A stretch of DNA of 52,978 nt from Hyphomicrobiales bacterium. GTDB taxonomy: Bacteria > Pseudomonadota > Alphaproteobacteria > Rhizobiales > Rhizobiaceae. The notes under the pieces were generated by a model. It was not told the origin of the DNA. It saw only the letters and a program-made list of their open reading frames with translations, and ran no database searches. Below, piece by piece: positions 32,198-41,608 of this stretch. How positions within the stretch are numbered: the stretch's first letter is position 1; each line of letters opens with the position of its first letter. The stretch is taken from positions 1 to 52,978 of the forward strand of contig UCJH01000076.1 of the NCBI GenBank assembly GCA_900472785.1. Direction: 5' to 3'. Made by a program: the position numbers and the translations under genes.

Positions 32198-32281
32198 GAG
32201 GCTTGCCGACCGCGCAGGAAACGGGTGTCGCGCGAGGCAACGCTGCGGCAAGGTCATTGCAGGAAACCAACGGAGCCTGCC

Positions 32282-32791
32282 ATGTCCACCATTCTGTTTG
32301 CCGCCATGCCGACCCCCGATGCCGAGCATCTTTGGAGCGGTAGTCCCGATTCCTACGGGCTGAGGCCGGAAATCCGCCTGTCATCCGGCGCCGGTACGCC
32401 GTGCCGCCACTGCCTGCGCAATATCGACGAAGGCGTGCCGTATCTCACGCTCGCCTACCGTCCGTTTCCGGCGCTGCAGCCCTATGCCGAGACCGGCCCG
32501 ATCTTCCTGCATGCCGAACCCTGCCTGCGTTACGAAGCAATCGAAATCCTGCCGCCGGTTCTGGCAACCAGCCGTGACTTCATCGTGCGCGGCTATGGTT
32601 CAGACGACCGGATCGTCTACGGAACAGGTGCGGTCACGGAAACGGCCCGGATCGTCGATAGGGCGGAAGAGCTGCTCGCCCGTGACGATATCGCCTATCT
32701 GCATGTCCGCTCCGCCCGCAACAATTGTTTCCAGTGCCGCATCGACAGACAAAAGGCGCCGCGTCACGCGGACGCCGGCGCCTTCATCTGA
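32282..32791 (+). CDS. DUF1203 family protein
   Basis: A 169-residue protein with the DUF1203 features: CRHCLRNIDEGVPYLTLAYR (a CxxC pair), AETGPIFLHAEPCLRYE, FIVRGYGSDDRIVYGTG and YLHVRSARNNCFQCRIDR with a second CxxC. Five or more cysteines and conserved His suggest metal binding. The function is unknown. It starts 84 bp after the GNAT gene, so it may be the last gene of the operon. Confidence 0.85.
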   Translation: MSTILFAAMPTPDAEHLWSGSPDSYGLRPEIRLSSGAGTPCRHCLRNIDEGVPYLTLAYRPFPALQPYAETGPIFLHAEPCLRYEAIEILPPVLATSRDFIVRGYGSDDRIVYGTGAVTETARIVDRAEELLARDDIAYLHVRSARNNCFQCRIDRQKAPRHADAGAFI

Positions 32792-32806
32792 CAGTCCGTC
32801 GCGAAT

Positions 32807-33925
32807 TTAGGCAACGTTCAGTATGGCTTCCGGGGCGTGGGTCTCATAGCCCAGCGCATCGGCCACCGCCCGGTTCGTCACCCGGCCCTTGTGAACATTG
32901 AGACCGGCGCGCAGATGGCGGTCCTCGGTGATCGCCTTCAGGCCACGATCTGCGAGCTGGAGGCCATAATAGAGCGTCGCATTGTTCAGCGCCTGCGCCG
33001 AGGTCACAGGCACGGAGCCCGGCATATTGGCGACGCAATAATGCACGACACCGTCGACCTCGTAGGTCGGATCGGAATGGGTCGTCGCATGCGAAGTCTC
33101 GAAGCATCCGCCCTGGTCGATGGCGACATCGACAATGACGGCGCCCTTCTTCATGCCCGACAGCATCTCGCGGGTGACAAGCTTCGGGGCGGCCGCACCG
33201 GGAATGAGGACGGCGCCGATCACCAGATCGGCCGAAAACACTTCTTCATCCAGCGCATCGATGGTCGAGAAGCGCGTGTGGATTCGTCCGGCGAAAAGCT
33301 CGTCAAGCTGGCGCAGGCGTGGAATGGAACGGTCGAGAATGGTGACGTCGGCGCCAAGGCCGGCAGCCATGCGCGCCGAATGCAGTCCGACGACGCCGCC
33401 GCCGAGGATCGTCACCTTGGCCGGCAGAACGCCGGGAACGCCGCCGAGCAGGATGCCGCGGCCGCCATTGGCTTTCTGAAGCGCGGTCGCGCCTGCCTGG
33501 ATCGCCAGCCGCCCGGCCACTTCCGACATCGGCGCCAGAAGCGGCAAGCCGCCGCGCTCGTCGGTCACGGTCTCATAGGCCACGGCGGTCACGCCCGATC
33601 CGAGCAGGCCCTTTGTCTGCTCCGGATCCGGAGCGAGATGCAGATAGGTATAGAGAATCTGGCCGTCGCGCAGCTGTGCCCATTCGGACGGCTGCGGCTC
33701 TTTCACTTTGACGATCATGTCGGCCTTGTCGAACACGTCCTTGGCTGTCGCGACGATCTTCGCGCCGGCGCCACGATAGGCGTCGTCATCGGCGCCGATA
33801 CCCGCGCCCGCCTTGGTCTCGACGATCACCTCATGGCCGTGCGCCACATATTCGCGCACTGCGCCCGGCGTCAGGCCGACACGATATTCATGGTTTTTGA
33901 TTTCCTTCGGGCAACCGATACGCAT
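32807..33925 (-). CDS. ald: Alanine dehydrogenase
   Basis: A 372-residue NAD-dependent enzyme interconverting L-alanine with pyruvate and ammonia. Signatures are [20 protein letters not shown] at the start, [13 protein letters not shown], the catalytic-type Lys in [35 protein letters not shown] for NAD, and [20 protein letters not shown]. The ATG at 33925 follows GGAGAGGAA; an earlier frame adds 13 odd residues. It is divergent from an Lrp-type regulator that probably controls it. Confidence 0.95.
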   Translation of the reverse strand: MRIGCPKEIKNHEYRVGLTPGAVREYVAHGHEVIVETKAGAGIGADDDAYRGAGAKIVATAKDVFDKADMIVKVKEPQPSEWAQLRDGQILYTYLHLAPDPEQTKGLLGSGVTAVAYETVTDERGGLPLLAPMSEVAGRLAIQAGATALQKANGGRGILLGGVPGVLPAKVTILGGGVVGLHSARMAAGLGADVTILDRSIPRLRQLDELFAGRIHTRFSTIDALDEEVFSADLVIGAVLIPGAAAPKLVTREMLSGMKKGAVIVDVAIDQGGCFETSHATTHSDPTYEVDGVVHYCVANMPGSVPVTSAQALNNATLYYGLQLADRGLKAITEDRHLRAGLNVHKGRVTNRAVADALGYETHAPEAILNVA

Positions 33926-34031
33926 GCGCGTTCCTCTCCATTGGGCTAAAAGCCGCTTGTCCACCAGCGCTAGCCAACCAGAAAGAGCACAGAATGTCCT
34001 TGCAAAGAGAGATATGAAACATGGAAGTTTT

Positions 34032-34062
34032 CAATTATTCTTGCGTACAAATACAATTATTC
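34032..34062 (+). promoter_or_regulatory. Phased direct repeat between ald and lrp, probable Lrp-type site
   Basis: CAATTATTC occurs at 34032-34040 and again at 34054-34062, 22 bp apart, about two helical turns. The second copy lies 17 bp before the regulator ATG. Lrp/AsnC octamers bind such phased sites on one face of DNA, and regulators of ald are commonly encoded beside it. Confidence 0.55.
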
Positions 34063-34078
34063 GAAGAAAGTTCGATCA

Positions 34079-34537
34079 ATGGCGATGGATGCAATCGATG
34101 CTGCAATTTTGCGGATTCTCCAGCAGAACGGCCGCATCGCCAATGCGGATTTGGCCGAGAAGATCGGTCTGTCGGCATCCGCCTGCTCTCGGCGGGTCGA
34201 TATCCTTGAAAAAACCGGCGTGATCAGCGGCTATCACGCACGGCTGTCGCACAAGGCGCTCGACTACCGCATCATGGTCATCGTGCATATTTCGCTCTCC
34301 GGCCAGTTCGCCAAAACGCTGACGGAGTTCGAGGCAGCGGTGAAGCTCTGCCCCAACGTGCTGGTCTGCTACCTGATGTCCGGAGAATACGACTATATCC
34401 TGCGCGTCGCCGCCAAGGACCTGGAGGATTACGAGCGCATTCACCGCGACTGGCTGTCGGCGCTGCCGCATGTGGTCAAGATCAATTCCAGCTTTTCCCT
34501 GCGCGAAATCATCGACCGACCGAATGTCGGCGTCTGA
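34079..34537 (+). CDS. Lrp/AsnC family transcriptional regulator
   Basis: A 152-residue protein. The N-terminal helix-turn-helix (MDAIDAAILRILQQNGRIAN, then LAEKIGLSASACSRRVDILE) is followed by a hinge and the C-terminal RAM ligand domain (FEAAVKLCPNVLVCYLMSGE, then YDYILRVAAKDLEDYERI). It is divergent from ald, so it probably senses an amino acid such as alanine and activates ald, like other AldR-type proteins. Two close ATG codons (34079, 34085) are possible starts. Confidence 0.93.
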   Translation: MAMDAIDAAILRILQQNGRIANADLAEKIGLSASACSRRVDILEKTGVISGYHARLSHKALDYRIMVIVHISLSGQFAKTLTEFEAAVKLCPNVLVCYLMSGEYDYILRVAAKDLEDYERIHRDWLSALPHVVKINSSFSLREIIDRPNVGV

Positions 34538-34560
34538 GCGACAGCTTTCCCGAAGCGGAA

Positions 34561-35811
34561 TCAGAGCTTGATGCCGCTTTCGACACGGTTGCGGCCATAG
34601 CGTTTGGCTTGATAAAGCATGGCATCGGCCCGCGACAGAAGGTCGTTGAGGGTCGCGCCGTCCTGAGGCGTCGATGCAATCCCGATGCTGATCGTCACCA
34701 TGGCCTGATCGCTGGTGCGGACGCCGGCCTCGACGGCGGCGCGGATGCTTTCGGCGTGCGACAACGCCAGCGCCGCATTCAAGTCTTCGCTGACGATGAC
34801 GAACTCCTCGCCACCATAGCGGAACAGGTGGTCGGTGGGCTTCAGGCACGCGTTGACGCTGGCGACGATGGCTTTCAAAACGCGGTCGCCTTCCGGATGC
34901 CCCAAGCGATCGTTGATGGTCTTGAAGTGATCGGCATCGATGATCATCAGGCTCGCCGGGCTGCCGACCGCGACGGCGTTGCGGATCAGTCGCGTCCCGT
35001 CGAATTCGAAGCGGCTTCGATCAAGCGTCCCCGTCAGGCTGTCGCGCCCCGAGCGCGACAGAAGGTCCTCGTAGCGCTCCCGGAATGTCAGGTCGTTGAA
35101 AATATCGCCGATCGGCCGGCGCGACACCGTCAGCACGGTGTGATTGGAGAAATGCAGATAAGCGCCAAGCAGCACCGAGTAAAACACGGCGGCGCCCATC
35201 TTCGCCAGCCACCCGCCCCAAAAAACTTCGGCTGGCGCACCGTTGAGCGCGTGCAGCGCGATGAAGAAACCGGCCTGGTCGAAGGTCAGTACGGCAGCGC
35301 CGCAGAGGAAAAAGCGCAGCGTCATGAAGCGGCGTATCCGCCGTCCCAACCGCTCGTAAAGCAAAATGATGATCAGCGAGTCGAGATAGAGCAGCAGTGT
35401 GCCCCAGACCATCAGCCAGCCCATCTCGTCGATGAAGGCGAGATCGGCAACCCGTCCCGGAACAATCGATACAGTGACATGCTGCTGCAGGATGAGACCG
35501 AGAGCCACCGTCAGAAAATTGCCGGCAAGCAGGCCATAGATCGGCTGGCGTACGGTGGCGGCATCCTCCTTCACGTAGAGAAGCAGGATCATCATCAACT
35601 TGCCGGAAAACAGGACGGCCGAGCCTGGCGAGATCACGCCGAAGGGCAATTGCACATAGAAGACGGCCGCCAGGTAGGTCTCGATGAAATGCATCACCCC
35701 GAGCGCCGCGATGAAGACGCCGAGCCCCAGCCGGTGGCGCAAATGGAGAAACGCGATCATGGTCGTCACGTAGACGAGCGCTTCACCCAGAAACAGAAAA
35801 AGATTGGCCAT
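34561..35811 (-). CDS. Membrane diguanylate cyclase (GGDEF)
   Basis: A 416-residue protein. About seven hydrophobic spans fill residues 1-235 (MANLFLFLGEALVYVTTMIA). The GGDEF domain (about 255-410) begins DSLTGTLDRSRFEFDGTRL, has IIDADHFKTINDRLGHPEGD and an intact active site RYGGEEFVIV. No inhibitory RxxD motif is evident before it. It makes c-di-GMP in the inner membrane. No EAL domain is present. It is convergent with the Lrp gene. Confidence 0.94.
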   Translation of the reverse strand: MANLFLFLGEALVYVTTMIAFLHLRHRLGLGVFIAALGVMHFIETYLAAVFYVQLPFGVISPGSAVLFSGKLMMILLLYVKEDAATVRQPIYGLLAGNFLTVALGLILQQHVTVSIVPGRVADLAFIDEMGWLMVWGTLLLYLDSLIIILLYERLGRRIRRFMTLRFFLCGAAVLTFDQAGFFIALHALNGAPAEVFWGGWLAKMGAAVFYSVLLGAYLHFSNHTVLTVSRRPIGDIFNDLTFRERYEDLLSRSGRDSLTGTLDRSRFEFDGTRLIRNAVAVGSPASLMIIDADHFKTINDRLGHPEGDRVLKAIVASVNACLKPTDHLFRYGGEEFVIVSEDLNAALALSHAESIRAAVEAGVRTSDQAMVTISIGIASTPQDGATLNDLLSRADAMLYQAKRYGRNRVESGIKL

Positions 35812-36098
35812 GGCACGCGCGACTCGGATTGCATCAGTTTTGTACCCGCGTACTAGCCGTAAACGGCAAGTTTAAAGAAAAGTTTATGATCCATATGGCG
35901 AGATCTGCGCCGATGCGCTCCGCCTGCGTGCAAACCGCGAAATTCTACGGGTTGTTTCGCCTGAAACATCGGCCATGATCGAGCGCAGCGGGATTGCCGG
36001 TGTCGATGTCGCATCACATTCCGGTCACGATCCTTGCGCAACCTCGTCGCAGCCGCGACCGCCCTGCATCGCGTCAGATCGAACGAAAGGTGACCGTC

Positions 36099-38081
36099 AT
36101 GAGCACTCCATCCAGCCTTCTCACCCTATCCCGCCGTTCGCTTCTTGGCGGCCTGTCCGCCAGCGCGGCCCTCGTCCTGCTGCATCCGTTCTCGGTCCGA
36201 GCCGCCGCCAATCAGGCGCATCTGCGCATCATGGAAACGACGGACCTGCATGTGAATGTCTTTCCCTATGACTATTACGCCGACAAGCCGAACGACACGA
36301 TGGGCCTTGCCCGCACGGCCTCGATCATCGACGCGGTCCGCGCCGAGGCCAGCAACTCGATCCTGGTCGACAACGGAGATTTCCTGCAGGGCAACCCGAT
36401 GGGCGACTACATCGCCTATCAGCGCGGCATGAAGCCCGGAGACATGCACCCGGTGATCTCGGCCATGAACGTGCTCGGCTACGATTGCGGCACGCTGGGC
36501 AATCATGAATTCAACTATGGCCTCGACTTCCTGTTCAACGTCACCAACGGCGCCAATTTCCCACTGGTCTGCGCCAACCTCACGAAAGGCAAGCTGGCCG
36601 GCAATGCCCGCGAGGATGAACTCTTCCTCAAGCCCTACATCATCCTCGACCGCAAGGTGAAGGATGGCAGCGGTGCGGAGCACCCGATCCGTATCGGCCT
36701 GATCGGCTTCGTCCCGCCGCAGATCATGACCTGGGACGCCAAGAACCTCGAAGGCAAGGCCATGACCCGCGACATCGTCAAGGCTGCCGAGGCTTGGGTT
36801 CCGCAGATGCGCGAGGAAGGCGCCGATATCGTCGTCGCGCTCTCCCATTCCGGAATCGGCCAGCAGGCCTATGCGGAAAATCTCGAAAATGCTTCCGTGC
36901 CGCTCGCCGCCATCGACGGCATCGACGCGATCGTCACCGGCCACAGCCATCTCGATTTCCCGGGGCCGAAATTCGAAGGGGCCGCCGGTGTGGACAACGT
37001 CAAGGGCCTGATCTCTGGAAAGCCCGGCGTCATGGGCGGCTTCTGGGGCTCGCATCTCGGGCTGATCGATCTCCTGCTGGAACGGGACGGCAGCACATGG
37101 CGCGTGGTCTCCTCCACCAGTGAAGCCCGTCCGATCTATCATCGCGAGGAGAAAAAGGTCATCGCCAATGTCGGGGACAAGAAGGACGTGCTGGCCGCGG
37201 CTCAAGCCGAGCACGACGCGACGCTTGCCTATGTCCGCACCCCGGTCGGCAAGACCTCTGCGCCGCTGCAGTCCTATTTCGCGCTGGTCGCCGACGATCC
37301 GTCGGTGCAGATCGTCTCGCAGGCGCAGATCTGGTACATCAAGGACATGCTGAAGGAGACCGGGTACAAGGACTTGCCGGTGCTGTCCGCAGCGGCGCCC
37401 TTCAAGGCGGGCGGACGCGGCGGCGCGGACTACTATACCGACGTGCCGGCGGGAGACATCGCCATCCGCAACGTCGCCGACCTCTATCTCTATCCCAACA
37501 CGGTGCAGGCGGTCGTCATCACCGGCGCCCAGGTCAAGAACTGGCTCGAAATGTCGGCCGGCATGTTCAACCATGTCGAGCCGGGCGCCATGGATGCGGT
37601 GCTGCTCAGCGACAGTTTCCCGTCCTACAATTTCGATGTCATCGACGGCGTCACCTATGCGATCGACCTCTCGCAGCCACCGAAATACGACAAGGACGGC
37701 AAGGAGATCAACGCCGGATCAAACCGGATCCAGAACCTTCAGTTTTCCGCAAAACCGATTGATCCATCTCAGAAATTTGTCGTCGCCACGAACAACTACC
37801 GCGCCGGCGGCGGCGGCAATTTTCCCGAGATCGGCGCCGACAAGGTGGTCTTCGTCGCCCCCGATACCAACCGTGACGTGATCGTGCGCTACATCATTGC
37901 CGAAGGCACCATCAACCCGTCGGCCGATGCCAACTGGACCTTCGCCCCGCTTGCCGGCACCACCGTGGTCTTCGACAGCGGCCCCAAGGCCAAGACCTAT
38001 GCCGCATCGGTGAAGGGCGTGAAGATCGAAGAGGCCGGCGAAGGCGCGGAAGGATTTACGCGATTCCGGATCACGCTCTGA
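36099..38081 (+). CDS. cpdB: 2',3'-cyclic-nucleotide 2'-phosphodiesterase/3'-nucleotidase
   Basis: A 660-residue exported enzyme. The N-terminus LTLSRRSLLGGLSASAALVL is a twin-arginine-type signal. Metal-site motifs of the phosphoesterase domain are METTDLHVNVFPYDYY, VDNGDFLQGNPMGD, GTLGNHEFNYG and VTGHSHLDFPG; the C-terminal 5'-nucleotidase domain follows from about residue 390. It degrades cyclic and 3'-nucleotides in the periplasm for phosphate and nucleoside recovery. ATG at 36099 follows AAAGGTG; an earlier in-frame ATG (35994) would hide the signal peptide. Confidence 0.94.
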   Translation: MSTPSSLLTLSRRSLLGGLSASAALVLLHPFSVRAAANQAHLRIMETTDLHVNVFPYDYYADKPNDTMGLARTASIIDAVRAEASNSILVDNGDFLQGNPMGDYIAYQRGMKPGDMHPVISAMNVLGYDCGTLGNHEFNYGLDFLFNVTNGANFPLVCANLTKGKLAGNAREDELFLKPYIILDRKVKDGSGAEHPIRIGLIGFVPPQIMTWDAKNLEGKAMTRDIVKAAEAWVPQMREEGADIVVALSHSGIGQQAYAENLENASVPLAAIDGIDAIVTGHSHLDFPGPKFEGAAGVDNVKGLISGKPGVMGGFWGSHLGLIDLLLERDGSTWRVVSSTSEARPIYHREEKKVIANVGDKKDVLAAAQAEHDATLAYVRTPVGKTSAPLQSYFALVADDPSVQIVSQAQIWYIKDMLKETGYKDLPVLSAAAPFKAGGRGGADYYTDVPAGDIAIRNVADLYLYPNTVQAVVITGAQVKNWLEMSAGMFNHVEPGAMDAVLLSDSFPSYNFDVIDGVTYAIDLSQPPKYDKDGKEINAGSNRIQNLQFSAKPIDPSQKFVVATNNYRAGGGGNFPEIGADKVVFVAPDTNRDVIVRYIIAEGTINPSADANWTFAPLAGTTVVFDSGPKAKTYAASVKGVKIEEAGEGAEGFTRFRITL

Positions 38082-38098
38082 AAGAGCCATAAAACCGA

Positions 38099-38127
38099 AA
38101 CGGCGGCACAAAGGCCGCCGTTTTTTC
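38099..38127. terminator. Rho-independent terminator (bidirectional)
   Basis: AACGGCGGC (38100-38108), a six-base loop, GCCGCCGTT (38115-38123), then T residues on the plus strand. The stem sits between the cpdB stop and the convergent hlyU-like stop and could serve both. Confidence 0.88.
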
Positions 38128-38142
38128 GATTCTCTCGATAGA

Positions 38143-38460
38143 TCAGACCTGACGCGTTTCCGCGTCGTCCGCAAACAGCGACGGGCCGTGCTGGTCGATG
38201 ATCTGCCGGGCCTTGCGGAAGGCGGCGTCGATTGCGTCCTGCTCGGAGCTGAAAAGATCGGCTCGGATGAAGGAGCGCGTCCGCGTCTGGCCATCGATCT
38301 GCTTTTCGATGATGCCGCCGAGGCGATACTGCGAGCCCTCCCGCTTTGGTGCGGCCTTGACCAGACAGTCGGCATAGGTCTCCGTCTTGCCGGGAGTTGC
38401 CTCCGCCTCTTTCGACGCAACACCGGACAAGCCGAACAATTTTGAGAAAAATGAAGCCAT
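38143..38460 (-). CDS. HlyU family protein
   Basis: A 105-residue protein beginning MASFFSKLFGLSGVAS. The family core is visible: TYADCLVKAAPKREGSQYRL, GGIIEKQIDGQTRTRSFIRA, and EQDAIDAAFRKARQIIDQHG, ending FADDAETRQV. HlyU proteins are small, and the name comes from a Vibrio regulator; in rhizobia the role is unproven. The ATG at 38460 matches the family start. It is divergent from the hydrolase at 38536, with a 75-bp shared control region. Confidence 0.85.
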   Translation of the reverse strand: MASFFSKLFGLSGVASKEAEATPGKTETYADCLVKAAPKREGSQYRLGGIIEKQIDGQTRTRSFIRADLFSSEQDAIDAAFRKARQIIDQHGPSLFADDAETRQV

Positions 38461-38535
38461 GCGCCATGACTTACCATGGTCAAAGGCGGCGTCAAAGATT
38501 AAGTTTTCTGAAATCGCCACTGCGGGAGGGCCGCG

Positions 38536-39534
38536 ATGCGACGCCGCCTTGCCGTCAAGAAACCGGTCCTGACCGCGCTCCTGTTCCTCGCCATTCTCGG
38601 AGCCATCATCATGCTCGGACCGCGCACCTCCAGCGACATGACCGTGACGTTCGACCCCGGTGTCATCGGCGCGGATATCGATTCCTGGCTTGCCGAAAGC
38701 GAGGCTGATCATGCCGATATCCGCCCCGGCCTCGCCAAGGAGATCGTCTGGGCGGATCCGGCAAACAGGACGCGGACACCGATCGCGATCGTCTACATCC
38801 ACGGCTTCTCGGCCTCGAAAGGCGAAATCCGCCCCCTGCCCGATCTCGTCGCCCACGCGCTTGGCGCCAATCTGTTCTACACTCGCCTTGCGGGCCATGG
38901 CCGCAGCAACGACGCGATGGCGCAGGCATCGACCGCCGACTGGGCCAACGACATGGCCGAAGCGCTGGCCATCGGCGATCGCCTCGGCGAACGCACCATT
39001 GTCATCGCCACCTCCACCGGCGCGACACTGACCACCTGGGCGCTTGCCGACAGGTCATTGTCGTCCCGCGTTGCCGCAGTTGTTTTTCTCTCCGCGAATT
39101 TCAGGATCAAGGCCCGTGGATCGAGCCTTCTGACCGCACCCTGGGCACGCTCCATCGCACATCTCGTTCTCGGCGCGCGCCGCGGCTTCACCCCGCTCAA
39201 CGCGCTCCACGCATCGCTCTGGACCCCTGAATACCCGGTTGACGCGCTGCTGCCGATGGCAGCCCTCGTGAAGCTCGCCGGACGGCTGGATGTTTCGGCG
39301 GTCGCGACACCGGCCTTGTTCATCCAGTCACTCGACGATCAGGTGGTCGACACCGTGCGAAGCAGCGAGATTGCTGCACTGTGGGGCGGCCCGGTCGAGA
39401 TCATCGATCCGGGGCCGGTGGACGACCCGTTCCAGCATGTGCTCGCCGGCGATGCCTTGTCGCCCTCGACGACGGAACCGTTGTCGGCAAAGATAATATC
39501 CTGGCTTAGAAAAACCGTTCAAGCATCTGTATAA
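38536..39534 (+). CDS. Membrane-anchored alpha/beta hydrolase
   Basis: A 332-residue protein. An N-terminal span (TALLFLAILGAIIMLGPRTS) acts as anchor or signal. The hydrolase core has IVYIHGFSASKGEIRPLPD (oxyanion region), the nucleophile elbow TIVIATSTGATLTTWAL with Ser, an acid in IQSLDDQVVDTV and the His in DPFQHVLAGD. The elbow is A-x-S-x-G where G-x-S-x-G is usual; Ala at that place is tolerated in some families. The substrate is unknown; lipase- or esterase-like. Confidence 0.85.
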   Translation: MRRRLAVKKPVLTALLFLAILGAIIMLGPRTSSDMTVTFDPGVIGADIDSWLAESEADHADIRPGLAKEIVWADPANRTRTPIAIVYIHGFSASKGEIRPLPDLVAHALGANLFYTRLAGHGRSNDAMAQASTADWANDMAEALAIGDRLGERTIVIATSTGATLTTWALADRSLSSRVAAVVFLSANFRIKARGSSLLTAPWARSIAHLVLGARRGFTPLNALHASLWTPEYPVDALLPMAALVKLAGRLDVSAVATPALFIQSLDDQVVDTVRSSEIAALWGGPVEIIDPGPVDDPFQHVLAGDALSPSTTEPLSAKIISWLRKTVQASV

Positions 39535-39543
39535 ATGATAAAA

Positions 39544-40794
39544 TCATATAACGAGATTTGACAGTATCTCGTTATCGGTGATGTCCTGATAGCGCAGCCC
39601 GGCCGCATCGAACGCCGCTTTCAGCCGTGGAAAATTTTCCGGGTGCTTCGTCTCGATGCCGATCAGGATCGAACCGAAATTGCGGGCCGACTTCTTCAGA
39701 TATTCGAAGCGGGCGATGTCGTCCTCTTCACCCAGCATGTTGAGGAAATCCTTCAGCGCGCCCGGACGCTGCGCCATGCGGAGGATAAAGTATTTCTTCA
39801 GCCCCAGATGCCGCATGGCCCGCTCCTTGACATCAGGCAGGCGCTCGAAATCGAAATTACCGCCAGAGACGACGGCGACCACGGTCTTGCCCTCCAGTTG
39901 CTCGCGACCCAGCGCTTCGAGCGCGGTGATCGCAAGAGCGCCGGCCGGCTCCAGGACGACGCCCTCGACGTTCAGCATGTCGGTGATCGTGACGCAGATG
40001 GCATTCTCCGGCAGGAGCATCACCTGATCGGTCGGGAAGTCCTGTAAGGCCGCAAAATTCCGGTCGCCGATCCGGGCCACCGCAGCGCCATCGACAAAGT
40101 TGTCGACCTGGTCGAGCGTCACCTGCGCACCCGTTTCCAGACTGCGCTTCAGGCTGGGCGCGCCCGCCGGCTCGCAAAACAGGAAGGCTTCGGGACGGAT
40201 CACGTCCTTGAGATATCCGGTCACGCCGGCCGAAAGGCCGCCACCACCCACCGGCAGGACGATGAGATCGGGCAGCACGCCATCCGGCAGTTGAACTAGC
40301 ATCTCGGTCGCAACGGTCGCCTGCCCCTCGATGATGTCACCGTGATCAAAAGGGGGAACCATGAAACCGTCAATATGTTCAACATGTTCCTGCGCTGCCT
40401 TATAGCACTGGTCGAAGAAGTCGCCGAACAGCTTTATGGTGATGAACTCGCCACCGAACATCCGCGTCTTGTCGATCTTCTGCTGCGGGGTCGTCACCGG
40501 CATGAAGACCACGCCCGGCACGCCGAAATGGCGGCAGACGAAGGCGAAGCCCTGCGCATGGTTGCCGGCCGAGGCGCAGACGAAGATCTTGCCCGTACCG
40601 CCGCCGGCGATCACCTTGCGGAAGAAATTGAAGGCGCCGCGGATCTTGTAGGAACGCACCGGCGAGAGATCCTCGCGCTTCAGGTAGATCGCGGCGTTGT
40701 AGCGGGCGCTCAGATGTTCGTTGAGCTGCAGCGGCGTTGCCGGAAAAAGGCTTCGCAACGCCTCGGCTGCGGTGTCGACGTCTTGGCGGTTCAT
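39544..40794 (-). CDS. ilvA: Threonine ammonia-lyase
   Basis: A 416-residue PLP enzyme that turns threonine into 2-oxobutanoate, first step of isoleucine synthesis. PLP-lysine motif: PVRSYKIRGAFNFFRKV; other motifs are CASAGNHAQGFAFVCRHFGV and PVGGGGLSAGVTGYLK. The C-terminal 90 residues (KKYFILRMAQRPGALKDFL) form an ACT-like regulatory domain, so isoleucine control is likely. The start at 40794 (MNRQDVDTAAEAL) agrees with relatives; ATG 40812 and GTG 40815 are alternatives. It is convergent with the hydrolase gene. Confidence 0.93.
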   Translation of the reverse strand: MNRQDVDTAAEALRSLFPATPLQLNEHLSARYNAAIYLKREDLSPVRSYKIRGAFNFFRKVIAGGGTGKIFVCASAGNHAQGFAFVCRHFGVPGVVFMPVTTPQQKIDKTRMFGGEFITIKLFGDFFDQCYKAAQEHVEHIDGFMVPPFDHGDIIEGQATVATEMLVQLPDGVLPDLIVLPVGGGGLSAGVTGYLKDVIRPEAFLFCEPAGAPSLKRSLETGAQVTLDQVDNFVDGAAVARIGDRNFAALQDFPTDQVMLLPENAICVTITDMLNVEGVVLEPAGALAITALEALGREQLEGKTVVAVVSGGNFDFERLPDVKERAMRHLGLKKYFILRMAQRPGALKDFLNMLGEEDDIARFEYLKKSARNFGSILIGIETKHPENFPRLKAAFDAAGLRYQDITDNEILSNLVI

Positions 40795-40995
40795 GGCGGT
40801 CCGGGCTTCCATCACTGTTCGTTTTCGCCCCTATGGCACATCGCCGGTTCGGACGCCACTGCGGCGAAATTTAAGTGGAGCGAGCTCATCAACTTTTTGC
40901 GGCGTTTTTTCCCGGAACGGGCAACCCCCATCGCCTTGACTTGCCGCTGCAAATGCAGAACTCTTTCAACAGGGTCAGGAGCTTGAGGGGAAATC

Positions 40996-41598
40996 ATGAG
41001 GCAATATCATCGACTGAAAAATGCAGCGGTCGTCGTCTTCGCGGCGGCTTCGATTTTTGCAATCGCCGGCACGGTTTCGGCCGGTCCCCTGGCGGAGGCG
41101 GCGGCGAAGGCCGAGGGGCTGGCCGCAAGCGGCGATGCCGTCGGCGCCCACGACGTCATGCGCCAGGCGATCAGCGATTTTTCCGAATCCCTGCCCTTTT
41201 CGGTCGGCAAGGCCGTCTTCGTGAAATCGGATCCGGCCGGCTACGCGATGTATGAGCCGAAGGAAGCACCTGTCTTCAAGCCGGGGGAATCGCTAATTTC
41301 CTATGTCGAGCCGGTGGGCCTCAGTTGGAAGCAATCGCCGGTACAGGGCAAGATCGAGACGCATTTCACCGTCGATTTCGACATCCTGAACCCTGCGGGC
41401 GATGTGCTGGCCGGCCAGAAGGCGTTCGGCGATTTCACGTTCACCGGCTTTTTCCGCAACCAGGAAATCTATTCGACGCTGACCATCGACGTCAGCGGCG
41501 CGCCGGCCGGCGACTACGTCCTGCGGTTCCATTTCAACGACGTCAACAGCGGCAAGAAAACCACCGTCGACCAGCCGTTCAAGATCGCAGATAAATAG
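40996..41598 (+). CDS. Secreted protein of unknown function
   Basis: An unrecognised 200-residue protein. Residues 1-29 are a Sec signal peptide (KNAAVVVFAAASIFAIAGTV, cleavage after VSA). The mature part starts with a helical segment (LAEAAAKAEGLAASGDAVGA) and continues beta-rich (FKPGESLISYVEPVGLSW, YSTLTIDVSGAPAGDYVLRF), so it is likely a periplasmic, immunoglobulin-like domain. GAGGGGAAATC precedes the ATG. It is 10 bp upstream of the HAD gene. Confidence 0.75.
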   Translation: MRQYHRLKNAAVVVFAAASIFAIAGTVSAGPLAEAAAKAEGLAASGDAVGAHDVMRQAISDFSESLPFSVGKAVFVKSDPAGYAMYEPKEAPVFKPGESLISYVEPVGLSWKQSPVQGKIETHFTVDFDILNPAGDVLAGQKAFGDFTFTGFFRNQEIYSTLTIDVSGAPAGDYVLRFHFNDVNSGKKTTVDQPFKIADK

Positions 41599-41608
41599 GC
41601 CGGATATC

